64,000 bases of DNA. Source: Pseudomonas psychrophila. Its GTDB lineage: Bacteria; Pseudomonadota; Gammaproteobacteria; Pseudomonadales; Pseudomonadaceae. The stretch's first letter is position 1; each line of letters begins with the position of its first letter. Below, piece by piece: positions 1 through 9,798 of this stretch. The notes beneath the pieces are model-generated. The model did not search any database and was not told the origin of the DNA. It saw nothing but the letters and a program-made list of their open reading frames with translations. The stretch spans positions 1 to 64,000 of the forward strand of contig NZ_JYKZ01000010.1 in assembly GCF_001043005.1 (NCBI RefSeq), read 5' to 3'. The translations under genes and the position numbers were made by a program.

Positions 1-27
1 TCTGTACCTTTGCAGCTACCCTTTGGG

Positions 28-64
28 CAGGCTTGAGCGCGGTGCAAAACGCGTCTCAAGCCTG
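28..64. other. Imperfect inverted repeat (hairpin) near window edge
   Basis: Arms CAGGCTTGAGCGCG (28-41) and CGCGTCTCAAGCCTG (50-64) pair with one bulged T around an 8-base loop. There is no T-run, so it is not a clear intrinsic terminator. It may belong to a gene or element cut by the window edge. Confidence 0.4.
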
Positions 65-67
65 TAA

Positions 68-117
68 ATGTGTAAACGATGTACCCGGTTAGATGTGTAA
101 AGGATGTACCGGTCTCT
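68..117. repeat. Two 25-bp-spaced direct repeats, possible insertion sequence end
   Basis: ATGTGTAAACGATGTACCC (68-86) is followed 25 bases later by ATGTGTAAAGGATGTACC (from 93), each continuing with GG(C/T)-rich sequence. From memory, such tandem motifs resemble the multiple terminal repeats of IS21-family elements. No transposase is visible because the window starts here, so this is only a suggestion. Confidence 0.3.
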
Positions 118-139
118 ACAGTGAGGGTGCTTTGGCGTA

Positions 140-535
140 TTACTTATCCAGCTGATCCAGCGCTTCTTGCAGTTCCTTGCGCGATTCGGCCAGCTTGTTT
201 TTACGCTTGTCGATTTTTTCCGGATCGCCTTTCTTCATGGCTTTGTCCAGATCAGCCTGGCGCTTGCTGACTTCGTGCTTGGCTTCCAGCACCTTGTTTT
301 CGCGTTCCTTGCGCAGGCCTGCGTCAGTGCAGTGCTCGGTAACTTCACTCAGGGCTTTTTCCAGGCCAGCAACCTGATTGCTGTTGCCGTGGGCACGAGC
401 CTGCTCAAGTTGCAGGGTGATGGCTTGTTTCTTGGCAGCGCAACCGGTGAGTTCCGGTGCTGCATCAGCGGCCATCAACGGGGCAGCCAGCAGGCCGCAA
501 ACAGTAAACAGGGCGAGCGGTGAAAGTAATTTCAT
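140..535 (-). CDS. DUF1090 family periplasmic protein
   Basis: A 131-residue protein starting at the ATG at 535, chosen because the following residues form a clean signal peptide (KLLSPLALFTVCGLLAAPLMA, cut near AMAADA). The mature part has two Cys about 45 residues apart and a long charged, heptad-like helical region rich in K, E and Q, matching the DUF1090 (YqjC-like) family in length and composition. Function is unknown in the family. An in-frame upstream ATG at 562 would put ten residues before the signal peptide and is less likely. It lies 68 bp downstream of ligB on the same strand. Confidence 0.75.
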   Translation of the reverse strand: MKLLSPLALFTVCGLLAAPLMAADAAPELTGCAAKKQAITLQLEQARAHGNSNQVAGLEKALSEVTEHCTDAGLRKERENKVLEAKHEVSKRQADLDKAMKKGDPEKIDKRKNKLAESRKELQEALDQLDK

Positions 536-603
536 AAATAGCTCCATGACAAAAGATGACAATAAAAATCCAGAAAACCGAAGTGCTGCAATGGCTGGGG
601 TCG

Positions 604-2268
604 CTAGTCAAAACCGGCAATCCCGGCAGCACGTAAAACTTCGCTTAAAACCTGTACGTTCGGATCACGAAAAAACGCGCTCAATTGTGTAGCACGCCGG
701 GCGCCAATGCCAGGATGTGCCTGCCAGTCCTGAGGGCTGCGTGCGATCAGTGCTTGCCACGACTGCCCCAAAGGCGCGCCACCTGTGGGGGGCAAGCCCA
801 GTGCTTTTACCCAGCGCTCGAACGATTGGCGCCGTGCGCCGTACAAACTGTCGAGCAAGCGCTCGCTGCTGCGTTCGCCGAAGCCGGCAATGTTAGCAAG
901 CTGTGCGGCATCCAGGGTCAACCAATCGAGCAAGTTGTGTATTCGTCCGCTCTGGACCAGCCGGTTCCAGGTTCCTGGCCCGACAAATGGCAGTGCTAAT
1001 GCCTTTTTGCTGCTTAGCCATACCAAGCGCGCCAAAAACTGGCTTTCGCACCCGGGGGTCGGTTGCCAGCAGCTCAGGGCGTGGTAGTTATCGGGGTTGG
1101 GGACCTGTATTTCAATGCGTTCGCTGGCGCGTGACACCACGCTGTCCAGGCGTGGAATGGTCATGCCCGCCAGGCTGATGGCGACCTGATCACCGGCTCG
1201 TATATCCAGGGTTTGCCAGCGTTGCAGGGAGCCGGCACTAATGCGTTTGATCCGGCGGTCGTCGAGGCGCACCGGGGTCAGCTCCAGCATCGGCGTGATA
1301 CGCCCGGTACGGCCGATGTTGAACGTGACCTTTCGCACCTCGCTCACTGCCTGGACATGAGGGTATTTCCAGGCGGCCGCCCAGTTCGGCGGTTTGGGTT
1401 GCCAGCGTTCGGCAGTCGGGCGCTGGCTTTGGCGTAGCACTACACCGTCGCTGGCAAAGGGCAATGCTGCGTTGTACCACTGCTCGCGCCACTGCCGGGC
1501 GTGTTCGAAATGCTCGATTGGCTGGCTGTAGGTCTGGCTGTCGGTAAACCCCAGGGCGCTCAGTTGGCTGAGCCGCTCGACTTGAGATGCTGGCCCCTGG
1601 GGCCAGTCCCAGACAAACAGGCCGATCCCTTGACCCTGCTCCGGGCTCATCCGGTTACGTGCCATAAGCCCGGCAACGGTGCTGCGGGCATTAACGCTGC
1701 CCTCCTTGGCCTGCACGTGACCTTGCAGGCGCCAATACAGCTCGCCTTGCAGCACGGTATCGAGCGGTTGCGGCAACTTGAGGGGAATGGAGGGGATGAG
1801 GCGGGCCGAATGGGTCCAGTCCTGCCCCTGCCGGCCATCGCCCCGGCTGATGACATGGATAAGTTGGCCTTGTTGATAGACCAGCGTTACGGCTACACCG
1901 TCGACCTTGGGCTGGATCCATAAGCCCTGGCGGCCTTCTATCCATTGTTTTACCGCCTTTTCATCGGCCAGCTTGGCCAGGCCGGTTTGCACCACCGGGT
2001 GCGGCACCGGGCCGCTGGACGTGCGTAGCGGGTTATCCGCAGGTGCATCGGGAAAGCAGCGCTGCCAGTGTTCAAGACGGTTACGCGACTGGTCGTAGGC
2101 TGCGTCGCTGACCTGGGAAATACCCTGGCGATGGTAGCTGTCGTCCCAGCGGTTGAGTTGTTGTTTCAGGGCCTGATAGTCAGCCTCGACAGGGCAGGTA
2201 TCGGCCTGGGCGTTAAAGGTCAGAAGGGCGAGCGCAAGCCCGCTGAAAATACGTAGTGTGGCCAGCAT
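604..2268 (-). CDS. ligB: NAD-dependent DNA ligase LigB
   Basis: A 554-residue minimal NAD-dependent DNA ligase. The adenylation motif KVDG is at residues 121-124 (Lys121 takes AMP), followed by SRGDGRQG and the OB-fold region (KVTFNIGRTGRITP). The C-terminal half contains helix-hairpin-helix segments (IAGFGERSSERLLDSL, HPGIGARRATQL), but the protein ends there without a BRCT domain, which fits LigB (about 560 residues) rather than LigA (about 670-790). The N-terminus looks like a signal peptide (LALALLTFNAQA), a known odd feature of Pseudomonas LigB. It would seal nicks in duplex DNA; the physiological role is accessory. Confidence 0.9.
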   Translation of the reverse strand: MLATLRIFSGLALALLTFNAQADTCPVEADYQALKQQLNRWDDSYHRQGISQVSDAAYDQSRNRLEHWQRCFPDAPADNPLRTSSGPVPHPVVQTGLAKLADEKAVKQWIEGRQGLWIQPKVDGVAVTLVYQQGQLIHVISRGDGRQGQDWTHSARLIPSIPLKLPQPLDTVLQGELYWRLQGHVQAKEGSVNARSTVAGLMARNRMSPEQGQGIGLFVWDWPQGPASQVERLSQLSALGFTDSQTYSQPIEHFEHARQWREQWYNAALPFASDGVVLRQSQRPTAERWQPKPPNWAAAWKYPHVQAVSEVRKVTFNIGRTGRITPMLELTPVRLDDRRIKRISAGSLQRWQTLDIRAGDQVAISLAGMTIPRLDSVVSRASERIEIQVPNPDNYHALSCWQPTPGCESQFLARLVWLSSKKALALPFVGPGTWNRLVQSGRIHNLLDWLTLDAAQLANIAGFGERSSERLLDSLYGARRQSFERWVKALGLPPTGGAPLGQSWQALIARSPQDWQAHPGIGARRATQLSAFFRDPNVQVLSEVLRAAGIAGFD

Positions 2269-2404
2269 CGTGAGCGTCCTTGCCCGGGGTGGACGCTTAA
2301 GGCTAGTGGAGGATTTTCGAGGCGCGACCCAGGAGGTTTGCCGGGTATTTCCAGAGGCACCTCTTGCGGCGGGACAAGGCTTTCCCCCGTTGATCCGGGT
2401 GCAT

Positions 2405-2440
2405 AAAAAAGCCCCGAACAGTCACCTGTCCGGGGCTTTT
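2405..2440 (-). terminator. Intrinsic terminator of metK
   Basis: GCCCCGAACAG (2411-2421) pairs with CTGTCCGGGGC (2426-2436) with one G-T pair around a TCAC loop. It is flanked by an A-run on the left and TTTT on the right, so it can act in both directions. It begins 17 bp past the metK stop, in the position expected for metK termination. Confidence 0.85.
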
Positions 2441-2456
2441 GGTGCAGCCGTTTGAC

Positions 2457-3647
<1,191 letters not shown>

Positions 3648-3666
3648 CTCGACGGTTTCCTAATAT

Positions 3667-4662
3667 TTACCGATGGTGAGTGTCGCCAGTTGGCCGCTGA
3701 AAGTGGCGGACCTGAAGCTGGAAACCATTACGTAAGCCTACATAGAGGCTTTCCCCGGGAACGAGTCCCGCAGCGGTGGCCCAATGGGCCAGATCATCTT
3801 GTTCAAAACCCAGCCATAAATCACCGCAAGCCTCGCGGGCCCACGCCTGATTATGGCTGCACAACTCTGTTATCAGCAGGCTGCCGCCCGGCTGCAGCAA
3901 GGTTGCCAGTTGCTGAAGTGCTTCGGCCGGTGCGGCGAAATGGTGCAGGACCATGTTCACGACAACGCAGTCGGCTTGCAGCTGTGCATCGTGTAACGCG
4001 TCGGCCAGGATCAGGCTGACGTTGTTCAGTGACTCGCGTTCACAGAGCTGGCGGGCCAGCCCAAGCATGACCGGGCTGTTGTCCAGCGCGGTGACCTGAT
4101 GGAAGCGGCGAGCCAGGTCGGGCAAGAAACTGCCATCACCGGGGCCGACTTCCAGGGCCGTGGCCGCTGGGCTGAAGCTCAGTTTGTCGAGCAGCGTCAA
4201 AACGCTGTCCCGGTATTGCGGCAAGCCGGCGATCAAATCCTGTTGAGCGCGAAACTTCTCGGCTACGCGTGAGAAAAAGTCCTGACTGGCGGCTGCACGT
4301 TGTGCATGTACTGCGCTGATTCGCGCTTGTACATCGACGGGCAAGGTCAGGTTGTCGACCTCTTCCAGCAGTGCAGCGTGCAATTTTCCGCCAGGTTGCT
4401 CCGTGTGGGGCAGGGCACGGCGATAAAAAATCGCATTGCCTTCGCGCCGTGTTGCAACCAGCCTGGCTTGAGACAGCACCTTGAGGTGGTGACTCATGCC
4501 GGATTGGCCGGTGGCAAAAATCTGCGTCAGCTCCAGCACACCAAACGAATCGTTGGCCAACGCACGCAGCACGTTGAGTCGCAGCGGGTCTCCTCCAGCC
4601 TTGCACAAGGCAGAGAGCTCGTCGCTATCGTCATGGCGGATTGAAGGCGCGCGTAAGTTCAT
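3667..4662 (-). CDS. ArsR-type regulator fused to SAM-dependent methyltransferase
   Basis: A 331-residue two-domain protein. Residues about 15-100 form an ArsR-type winged helix (KAGGDPLRLNVLRALA, TGQSGMSHHLKVLSQARLV). Residues about 150-320 form a class I methyltransferase with motif I EVGPGDGSFL at 171-180 and a VVNMVLHHF segment. The usual metal-binding Cys pair of ArsR is absent, so a metal is not the likely ligand. The gene directly precedes metK, and SAM or SAH bound by the methyltransferase fold is the plausible signal; this is inference. A palindrome at 4703-4726, about 40 bp upstream of the start, is a candidate autoregulatory operator. Confidence 0.85.
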   Translation of the reverse strand: MNLRAPSIRHDDSDELSALCKAGGDPLRLNVLRALANDSFGVLELTQIFATGQSGMSHHLKVLSQARLVATRREGNAIFYRRALPHTEQPGGKLHAALLEEVDNLTLPVDVQARISAVHAQRAAASQDFFSRVAEKFRAQQDLIAGLPQYRDSVLTLLDKLSFSPAATALEVGPGDGSFLPDLARRFHQVTALDNSPVMLGLARQLCERESLNNVSLILADALHDAQLQADCVVVNMVLHHFAAPAEALQQLATLLQPGGSLLITELCSHNQAWAREACGDLWLGFEQDDLAHWATAAGLVPGESLYVGLRNGFQLQVRHFQRPTGDTHHR

Positions 4663-4702
4663 GGGGCCGCAGTCTAGTTACCCCGTTCAGCCCCCGCAAG
4701 TT

Positions 4703-4726
4703 CAATATCGAAAAGTTTTGATATTG
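4703..4726. promoter_or_regulatory. Candidate ArsR-type operator upstream of the metK regulator
   Basis: An AT-rich dyad, CAATATCGAAAA followed by GTTTTGATATTG, is symmetric apart from a G-T pair and the central base pair. Its 12+12 form suits an ArsR-family dimer. It sits between the divergent regulator (start 4662) and tkt (start 4924). Assignment to this regulator is inference from position. Confidence 0.5.
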
Positions 4727-4923
4727 GTCGATAAGTGGCGCGTTTGTCGGATGGTGTGTGCTTATTAACGAAACGAAATGTCCGATCCTTAACAGGTTGA
4801 ACGGTTAAGCACAGGAAAAACGCCTCTTGCGACTATCTGTCATTGCCCCGAGGGCGTTGCCTGAGGGAAAATGCTCGCCTTTTTTCCGTTTCGATTTAAC
4901 TTTCAATACCCAGGAGAACAGCG

Positions 4924-6921
4924 ATGCCCAGCCGTCGTGAGCGTGCCAACGCCATTCGTGCACTCAGCATGGATGCCGTGCAAAAAGCCAACAGCGGCCA
5001 TCCAGGTGCCCCTATGGGTATGGCGGATATCGCCGAAGTACTGTGGCGCGATTATCTGAAGCACAACCCGAGCAACCCTTCGTTCGCTGACCGTGACCGC
5101 TTCGTGCTGTCCAACGGCCACGGTTCGATGCTGATCTACTCGTTGCTGCACCTGACCGGCTATGACCTGTCGATCGACGACCTGAAAAACTTCCGCCAGC
5201 TGCACAGCCGTACCCCGGGCCACCCGGAGCTGGGCTACACGCCGGGCGTTGAAACCACCACTGGCCCGTTGGGTCAGGGCCTGGCCAACGCTGTGGGCTT
5301 TGCCCTGGCAGAAAAAGTCATGGGCGCGCAGTTCAACCGTCCTGGCCACAACGTAGTTGATCACCACACCTACGTGTTTCTGGGTGATGGCTGCATGATG
5401 GAAGGCATTTCCCACGAAGTTGGCTCGCTGGCCGGCACTCTGGGTCTGAGCAAGCTGATTGCGTTCTACGATGACAACGGCATCTCTATCGATGGTGAAG
5501 TTGAAGGCTGGTTCACCGACGACACGCCAAAGCGTTTTGAAGCCTACAACTGGCAAGTGATCCGCAACGTTGACGGTCACGACCCGGAAGAAATCAAGAC
5601 CGCGATCGAAACCGCACGCAAAAGCGACCAGCCAACGCTGATCTGCTGCAAAACCACCATCGGTTTCGGCTCGCCGAACAAGCAGGGCAAGGAAGATTGC
5701 CACGGTGCTCCACTGGGCAACGACGAAATCGCCCTGACTCGCCAGGCCTTGAACTGGACCCACGGTCCATTTGAAATCCCGGCTGATATCTACGCCGAAT
5801 GGGATGCCAAGCAAGCCGGTGCTGCAGCTGAGTCCGAGTGGGACAAGCGCTTCGCTGCCTATGCGGCCGAGTTCCCTGAGCTGGCTGGCGAGTTGTCCCG
5901 TCGCCTGAGCGGCAAACTGCCAGCTGACTTCGATGCCAAGGCTGCGGCCTACATCGCTGAAGTCGCAGCCAAAGGCGAAACCATCGCCAGCCGTAAAGCC
6001 AGCCAAAACGCCCTGAACGCTTTTGGCCCTCTGCTGCCAGAACTGCTGGGCGGCTCCGCTGACCTGGCCGGTTCCAACCTGACTATCTGGAAAGGCTGCA
6101 AAGGTGTTTCGGCTGAAGACGCCAGCGGTAACTACGTGTACTACGGCGTACGCGAGTTCGGCATGAGCGCCATCATGAACGGCGTTGCCCTGCACGGCGG
6201 CCTGGTGCCTTACGGCGCGACCTTCCTGATGTTTATGGAATACGCCCGCAACGCCATCCGCATGTCGGCCCTGATGAAGCAGCGCGTGATCTATGTGTTC
6301 ACCCATGACTCCATCGGTCTGGGCGAAGACGGCCCGACGCACCAGCCGGTCGAGCAACTGACCAGCCTGCGTACCACGCCGAACCTGGACACCTGGCGCC
6401 CAGCCGATGCGGTGGAATCCGCAGCGGCCTGGAAGTTCGCCCTGGAGCGCAACGACGGCCCGTCCGCGTTGATCTTCTCGCGTCAGAACCTGAACCACCA
6501 AACCCGTGATGCTGGCCAGATTGCCGACATCAACCGTGGTGGTTACGTGCTCAAGGACTGTGCAGGCGAGCCTGAACTGATCCTGATCTCGGCCGGTTCC
6601 GAAGTGGGCCTGGCCGTTCAGGCTTACGAAGAGCTGACCAAGCAAGGCCGCAAAGTACGTGTTGTATCGATGCCATGCACCAGCGTGTACGAAGCTCAAG
6701 ATGCAGGCTACAAGCAGTCGGTCCTGCCGCTGCAGGTTAGCGCCCGTATTGCGATCGAAGCGTCCCACGCGGACTACTGGTACAAGTACGTGGGCCTGGA
6801 AGGCCGCGTCATCGGCATGACCACCTACGGCGAGTCGGCGCCTGCGCCTGCCTTGTTCGAAGAGTTCGGTTTCACCCTGGAAAACATCCTGGGTCAGGCT
6901 GAAGAGTTGCTGGAAGACTAA
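4924..6921 (+). CDS. tkt: Transketolase
   Basis: A 665-residue thiamine diphosphate enzyme moving two-carbon ketol units between sugar phosphates in the pentose phosphate pathway. The substrate-binding N-terminus (DAVQKANSGHPGAPMGMADI) is present, as are the ThDP motif beginning GDGCMMEG near residue 154, GQGLANAVGFALAEK, and the pyrimidine domain segment FTHDSIGLGEDGPTHQPVEQ. Length is that of bacterial TktA. It opens the tkt-epd-pgk-fba cluster but is separated from epd by a REP doublet. The ribosome binding site AGGAGA lies at 4913-4918. It appears to have its own promoter in the 260-bp gap upstream. Confidence 0.97.
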   Translation: MPSRRERANAIRALSMDAVQKANSGHPGAPMGMADIAEVLWRDYLKHNPSNPSFADRDRFVLSNGHGSMLIYSLLHLTGYDLSIDDLKNFRQLHSRTPGHPELGYTPGVETTTGPLGQGLANAVGFALAEKVMGAQFNRPGHNVVDHHTYVFLGDGCMMEGISHEVGSLAGTLGLSKLIAFYDDNGISIDGEVEGWFTDDTPKRFEAYNWQVIRNVDGHDPEEIKTAIETARKSDQPTLICCKTTIGFGSPNKQGKEDCHGAPLGNDEIALTRQALNWTHGPFEIPADIYAEWDAKQAGAAAESEWDKRFAAYAAEFPELAGELSRRLSGKLPADFDAKAAAYIAEVAAKGETIASRKASQNALNAFGPLLPELLGGSADLAGSNLTIWKGCKGVSAEDASGNYVYYGVREFGMSAIMNGVALHGGLVPYGATFLMFMEYARNAIRMSALMKQRVIYVFTHDSIGLGEDGPTHQPVEQLTSLRTTPNLDTWRPADAVESAAAWKFALERNDGPSALIFSRQNLNHQTRDAGQIADINRGGYVLKDCAGEPELILISAGSEVGLAVQAYEELTKQGRKVRVVSMPCTSVYEAQDAGYKQSVLPLQVSARIAIEASHADYWYKYVGLEGRVIGMTTYGESAPAPALFEEFGFTLENILGQAEELLED

Positions 6922-6941
6922 GTAACAAAGTGGCTGCCCTA

Positions 6942-7006
6942 TTCGCGAGCAGGCTCGCTCCCACTGGGACTATGTAGATCCCTGTGGGAGGGAGCCTGCT
7001 CGCGAA
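6942..7006. repeat. REP doublet (family A), tkt-epd gap
   Basis: Two inverted copies, TTCGCGAGCAGGCTCGCTCCC (from 6942) and GTGGGAGGGAGCCTGCTCGC (from 6984), the second with one G change. Occupies the gap between tkt and epd. Confidence 0.9.
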
Positions 7007-7041
7007 AGTGTGAAGGATTCACCTTGGTAATCGAGAACCCC

Positions 7042-8097
7042 ATGCCTCAACCGCGTCCTTACAAAGTTGCACTCAATGGCTACGGCCGGATTGGTCGTTG
7101 CGTCTTGCGTGCGTTGTTGGAGCGAGGAGCGAATGCCGGGTTTGAAATTGTTGCACTCAATGATTTGGCCGACATGGCCAGTCTCGAATATTTGACGCGC
7201 TTCGACTCCACTCATGGCCGGTTCCCCGGCGAGATACGGATCGAAGGCGACTGCCTGCATATCAATGGCGACTGCGTGAAAGTGTTCCGCAGTGCCACCC
7301 CCGAAGGGATCGACTGGGCTGCCTTGGGTGTTGACCTGGTGCTGGAATGTTCCGGCGTCTATAACACCCGCGCCGACGGCCAGCGCTTCCTGGATGCCGG
7401 GGCTCCCCGCGTGCTGTTTTCGCAGCCGATGGCCAGTGACGCAGATGTCGACGCTACCATCGTCTACGGTGTTAACCAGCACAGCCTGACCGGCGAAGAG
7501 CGACTGGTGTCCAACGCTTCCTGCACAACCAACTGCGGCGTGCCACTCCTGCGTTTGCTGGATGAGGCGTTGGGTCTTGAGTACGTATCGATCACCACCA
7601 TTCACTCGGCGATGAACGATCAGCCGGTGATTGATGCCTACCACCACGAAGATTTGCGTCGGACGCGCTCGGCGTTTCAGTCGGTCATTCCGGTGTCTAC
7701 CGGCCTGGCTAAAGGTATTGAACGTCTGTTGCCGGAACTTGCCGGCCGAATTCAAGCCAAAGCGGTGCGGGTACCGACTTTGAATGTGTCGTGCCTGGAT
7801 ATCACCTTGACCACGGCACGGGACACGGATGCCGCGCACGTTAACCGAATACTGCGCGAGGCTGCCACCAGCGGCCCGCTCAAAGGCTTGTTGGCCTACA
7901 CCGAGTTGCCCCACGCCAGCTGTGATTTCAACCATGACCCGCATTCGGCCATTGTCGATGCCAGCCAGACCCGCGTTTCCGGCCCCCGGCTGGTGAACCT
8001 GCTGGCCTGGTTCGACAACGAATGGGGTTTTGCCAATCGAATGATCGATGTGGCAGAGCACTATTTGCACGTTACTCACCCAAAACCCGCTCTCTAA
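7042..8097 (+). CDS. epd: Erythrose-4-phosphate / glyceraldehyde-3-phosphate dehydrogenase type enzyme
   Basis: A 351-residue member of the GAPDH fold family. The NAD-binding N-terminus is NGYGRIGRCVLRAL, the catalytic Cys is Cys161 in SNASCTTNCGVP, and the C-terminal WFDNEWGFANRM is conserved. Cluster position between tkt and pgk and divergence from glycolytic GapA point to Epd, which oxidises erythrose 4-phosphate to 4-phosphoerythronate for pyridoxal phosphate synthesis. A GAPDH activity cannot be excluded from sequence. I chose the ATG at 7042 over an in-frame TTG at 7024 because MPQPRPYKVALNGYG gives the usual N-terminus. The Shine-Dalgarno signal is weak (GAG at 7033-7035). Confidence 0.9.
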   Translation: MPQPRPYKVALNGYGRIGRCVLRALLERGANAGFEIVALNDLADMASLEYLTRFDSTHGRFPGEIRIEGDCLHINGDCVKVFRSATPEGIDWAALGVDLVLECSGVYNTRADGQRFLDAGAPRVLFSQPMASDADVDATIVYGVNQHSLTGEERLVSNASCTTNCGVPLLRLLDEALGLEYVSITTIHSAMNDQPVIDAYHHEDLRRTRSAFQSVIPVSTGLAKGIERLLPELAGRIQAKAVRVPTLNVSCLDITLTTARDTDAAHVNRILREAATSGPLKGLLAYTELPHASCDFNHDPHSAIVDASQTRVSGPRLVNLLAWFDNEWGFANRMIDVAEHYLHVTHPKPAL

Positions 8098-8123
8098 CAT
8101 TAGAAACTCAGGAACTGCGACCC

Positions 8124-9287
8124 ATGACCGTGTTGAAGATGACCGACCTCGATCTGCAAGGTAAGCGCGTACTGATCCGCGAAGACCTCAACGTCCCAGT
8201 CAAGGACGGTGTAGTCACCAGCGATGCGCGCATCCTTGCTTCGCTGCCGACCATCAAGCTGGCGTTGGAAAAAGGCGCAGCGGTTATGGTCTGCTCGCAC
8301 CTGGGACGTCCGACTGAAGGCGAGTTCTCGGCTGAAAACAGCCTCAAGCCAGTAGCGGATTACTTGAGCAAGGCCCTGGGCCGCGAAGTGCCGTTGGTCA
8401 GCGACTACCTCAATGGCGTCGACGTTAAAGCGGGCGACATCGTGTTGTTCGAAAACGTGCGCTTCAACAAGGGCGAGAAGAAAAACGCCGACGAGCTGGC
8501 CCAGCAATACGCCGCCCTGTGCGACGTGTTTGTGATGGACGCGTTCGGTACCGCTCACCGCGCCGAGGGCTCGACCCACGGCGTGGCCAAGTTTGCCAAG
8601 GTTGCGGCTGCTGGCCCGTTGCTGGCTGCTGAACTGGACGCCCTGGGCAAGGCGCTGGGCGCCCCGGCCAAGCCGATGGCCGCTATCGTTGCCGGCTCCA
8701 AGGTGTCGACCAAGCTTGAAGTGCTCAACAGCCTGAGCCAGATCTGCGACCTGCTGATCGTGGGTGGCGGTATCGCCAATACTTTCCTGGCAGCTGCCGG
8801 TCACCCGGTAGGCAAATCGCTGTACGAGCCTGATCTGCTGGACACCGCTCGCGCTATCGCCGCCAAGGTCAATGTGCCTCTGCCGACTGACGTGGTCGTG
8901 GCCAAGGAGTTCGCTGAAAGCGCTGCTGCAACCGTCAAGCTGATCGCTGATGTGGCTGCCGACGACATGATTCTGGATATCGGCCCGCAAACCGCCGCGC
9001 ATTTCGCCGAGCTGCTGAAGTCGTCAAAGACTATCCTGTGGAACGGCCCGGTGGGTGTGTTCGAGTTTGACCAGTTCGGGAATGGCACCAAAGTGCTGGC
9101 CCAGGCCATTGCTGACAGCGCGGCGTTCTCGATTGCGGGTGGCGGCGACACGCTGGCGGCTATCGACAAGTACGGTATTGCCGATCAGATTTCCTACATC
9201 TCCACCGGCGGTGGTGCATTCCTTGAATTCGTCGAAGGCAAGGTACTGCCTGCCGTCGAAATTCTGGAAAGCCGCGCCAAAGCCTGA
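8124..9287 (+). CDS. pgk: Phosphoglycerate kinase
   Basis: A 387-residue cytosolic enzyme that interconverts 1,3-bisphosphoglycerate plus ADP and 3-phosphoglycerate plus ATP. Typical segments are RVLIREDLNVPVKDG near the N-terminus, VMVCSHLGRPTEG, ENVRFNKGEKKN, GSKVSTKLEVL, LWNGPVGVFEFDQFG and the nucleotide loop AGGGDTLAAIDKYG. The start at 8124 is 27 bp after the epd stop, with CAGGAA at 8109-8114 as ribosome binding site, so coupling with epd is likely. The open frame extends upstream into epd, but those codons are not conserved PGK sequence. Confidence 0.97.
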   Translation: MTVLKMTDLDLQGKRVLIREDLNVPVKDGVVTSDARILASLPTIKLALEKGAAVMVCSHLGRPTEGEFSAENSLKPVADYLSKALGREVPLVSDYLNGVDVKAGDIVLFENVRFNKGEKKNADELAQQYAALCDVFVMDAFGTAHRAEGSTHGVAKFAKVAAAGPLLAAELDALGKALGAPAKPMAAIVAGSKVSTKLEVLNSLSQICDLLIVGGGIANTFLAAAGHPVGKSLYEPDLLDTARAIAAKVNVPLPTDVVVAKEFAESAAATVKLIADVAADDMILDIGPQTAAHFAELLKSSKTILWNGPVGVFEFDQFGNGTKVLAQAIADSAAFSIAGGGDTLAAIDKYGIADQISYISTGGGAFLEFVEGKVLPAVEILESRAKA

Positions 9288-9319
9288 AGGTGTTTCAGGC
9301 CCTGAAAGGAAGCATGGAC

Positions 9320-9538
9320 ATGGTCAAGTTGTTACCGCTGTTGATGATCGTGGGCTTTTTGGCCGGTTGCGCCAGTTCGGGCAAGCCGACGCCCGAGGCT
9401 GCAACCCCTGAAGAGAGTGGTTGCTACCAGGCAGACTGGCAGGCGCAAAGCGTTCCACTGGTCAATAAACGCTCAGGTCCTGAAGCACTGGAAAAATACG
9501 AGTCGCCCAAGGCTTCACAAGAGCGTGGGTGCCCTTGA
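9320..9538 (+). CDS. Small putative lipoprotein between pgk and fba
   Basis: A 72-residue protein with a short basic N-terminus, a hydrophobic stretch (LLPLLMIVGF) and a clear lipobox LAGC, so it should be lipidated and membrane anchored. The mature part is polar, with two further Cys (in ESGCYQADW and at the C-terminal RGCP). I chose the ATG at 9320 because AAAGGA at 9305-9310 then has good spacing; an ATG at 9314 is also possible. It starts 32 bp after pgk and is probably cotranscribed. I do not recognise a function. Confidence 0.7.
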   Translation: MVKLLPLLMIVGFLAGCASSGKPTPEAATPEESGCYQADWQAQSVPLVNKRSGPEALEKYESPKASQERGCP

Positions 9539-9557
9539 TTTGATATGCGGTCTACTG

Positions 9558-9642
9558 GTGGGAGCGAGCCTGCTCGCGAAGACTTAAGCGCGATGAGGCA
9601 CATATACCGAATTGCCTGCATCGCGAGCAGGCTCGCTCCCAC
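9558..9642. repeat. REP doublet (family A), between lipoprotein gene and fba
   Basis: GTGGGAGCGAGCCTGCTCGC at 9558 and its inverted partner ending at 9642 flank about 40 bp of spacer. The rest of the gap up to 9798 holds only the presumed fba leader. Confidence 0.9.
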
Positions 9643-9798
9643 CTTTAGGTCGAGCAGTTATAGCTGGAGCTGTATCGTTTCAGCTAAATCGGATTGGCAG
9701 AATGGGGCACAACCCCCGATCTGCAATAACTTGAATAGCAGCCGCCGCTACGGCAGGCTTGCACGATTAACGACCCTTGTCCGGGAGAGACACTCACA

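Noticed and set aside
7024..7041. TTG start for epd giving six extra residues
   Set aside because: No ribosome binding site at suitable distance, and the ATG at 7042 gives the usual N-terminus for this family.
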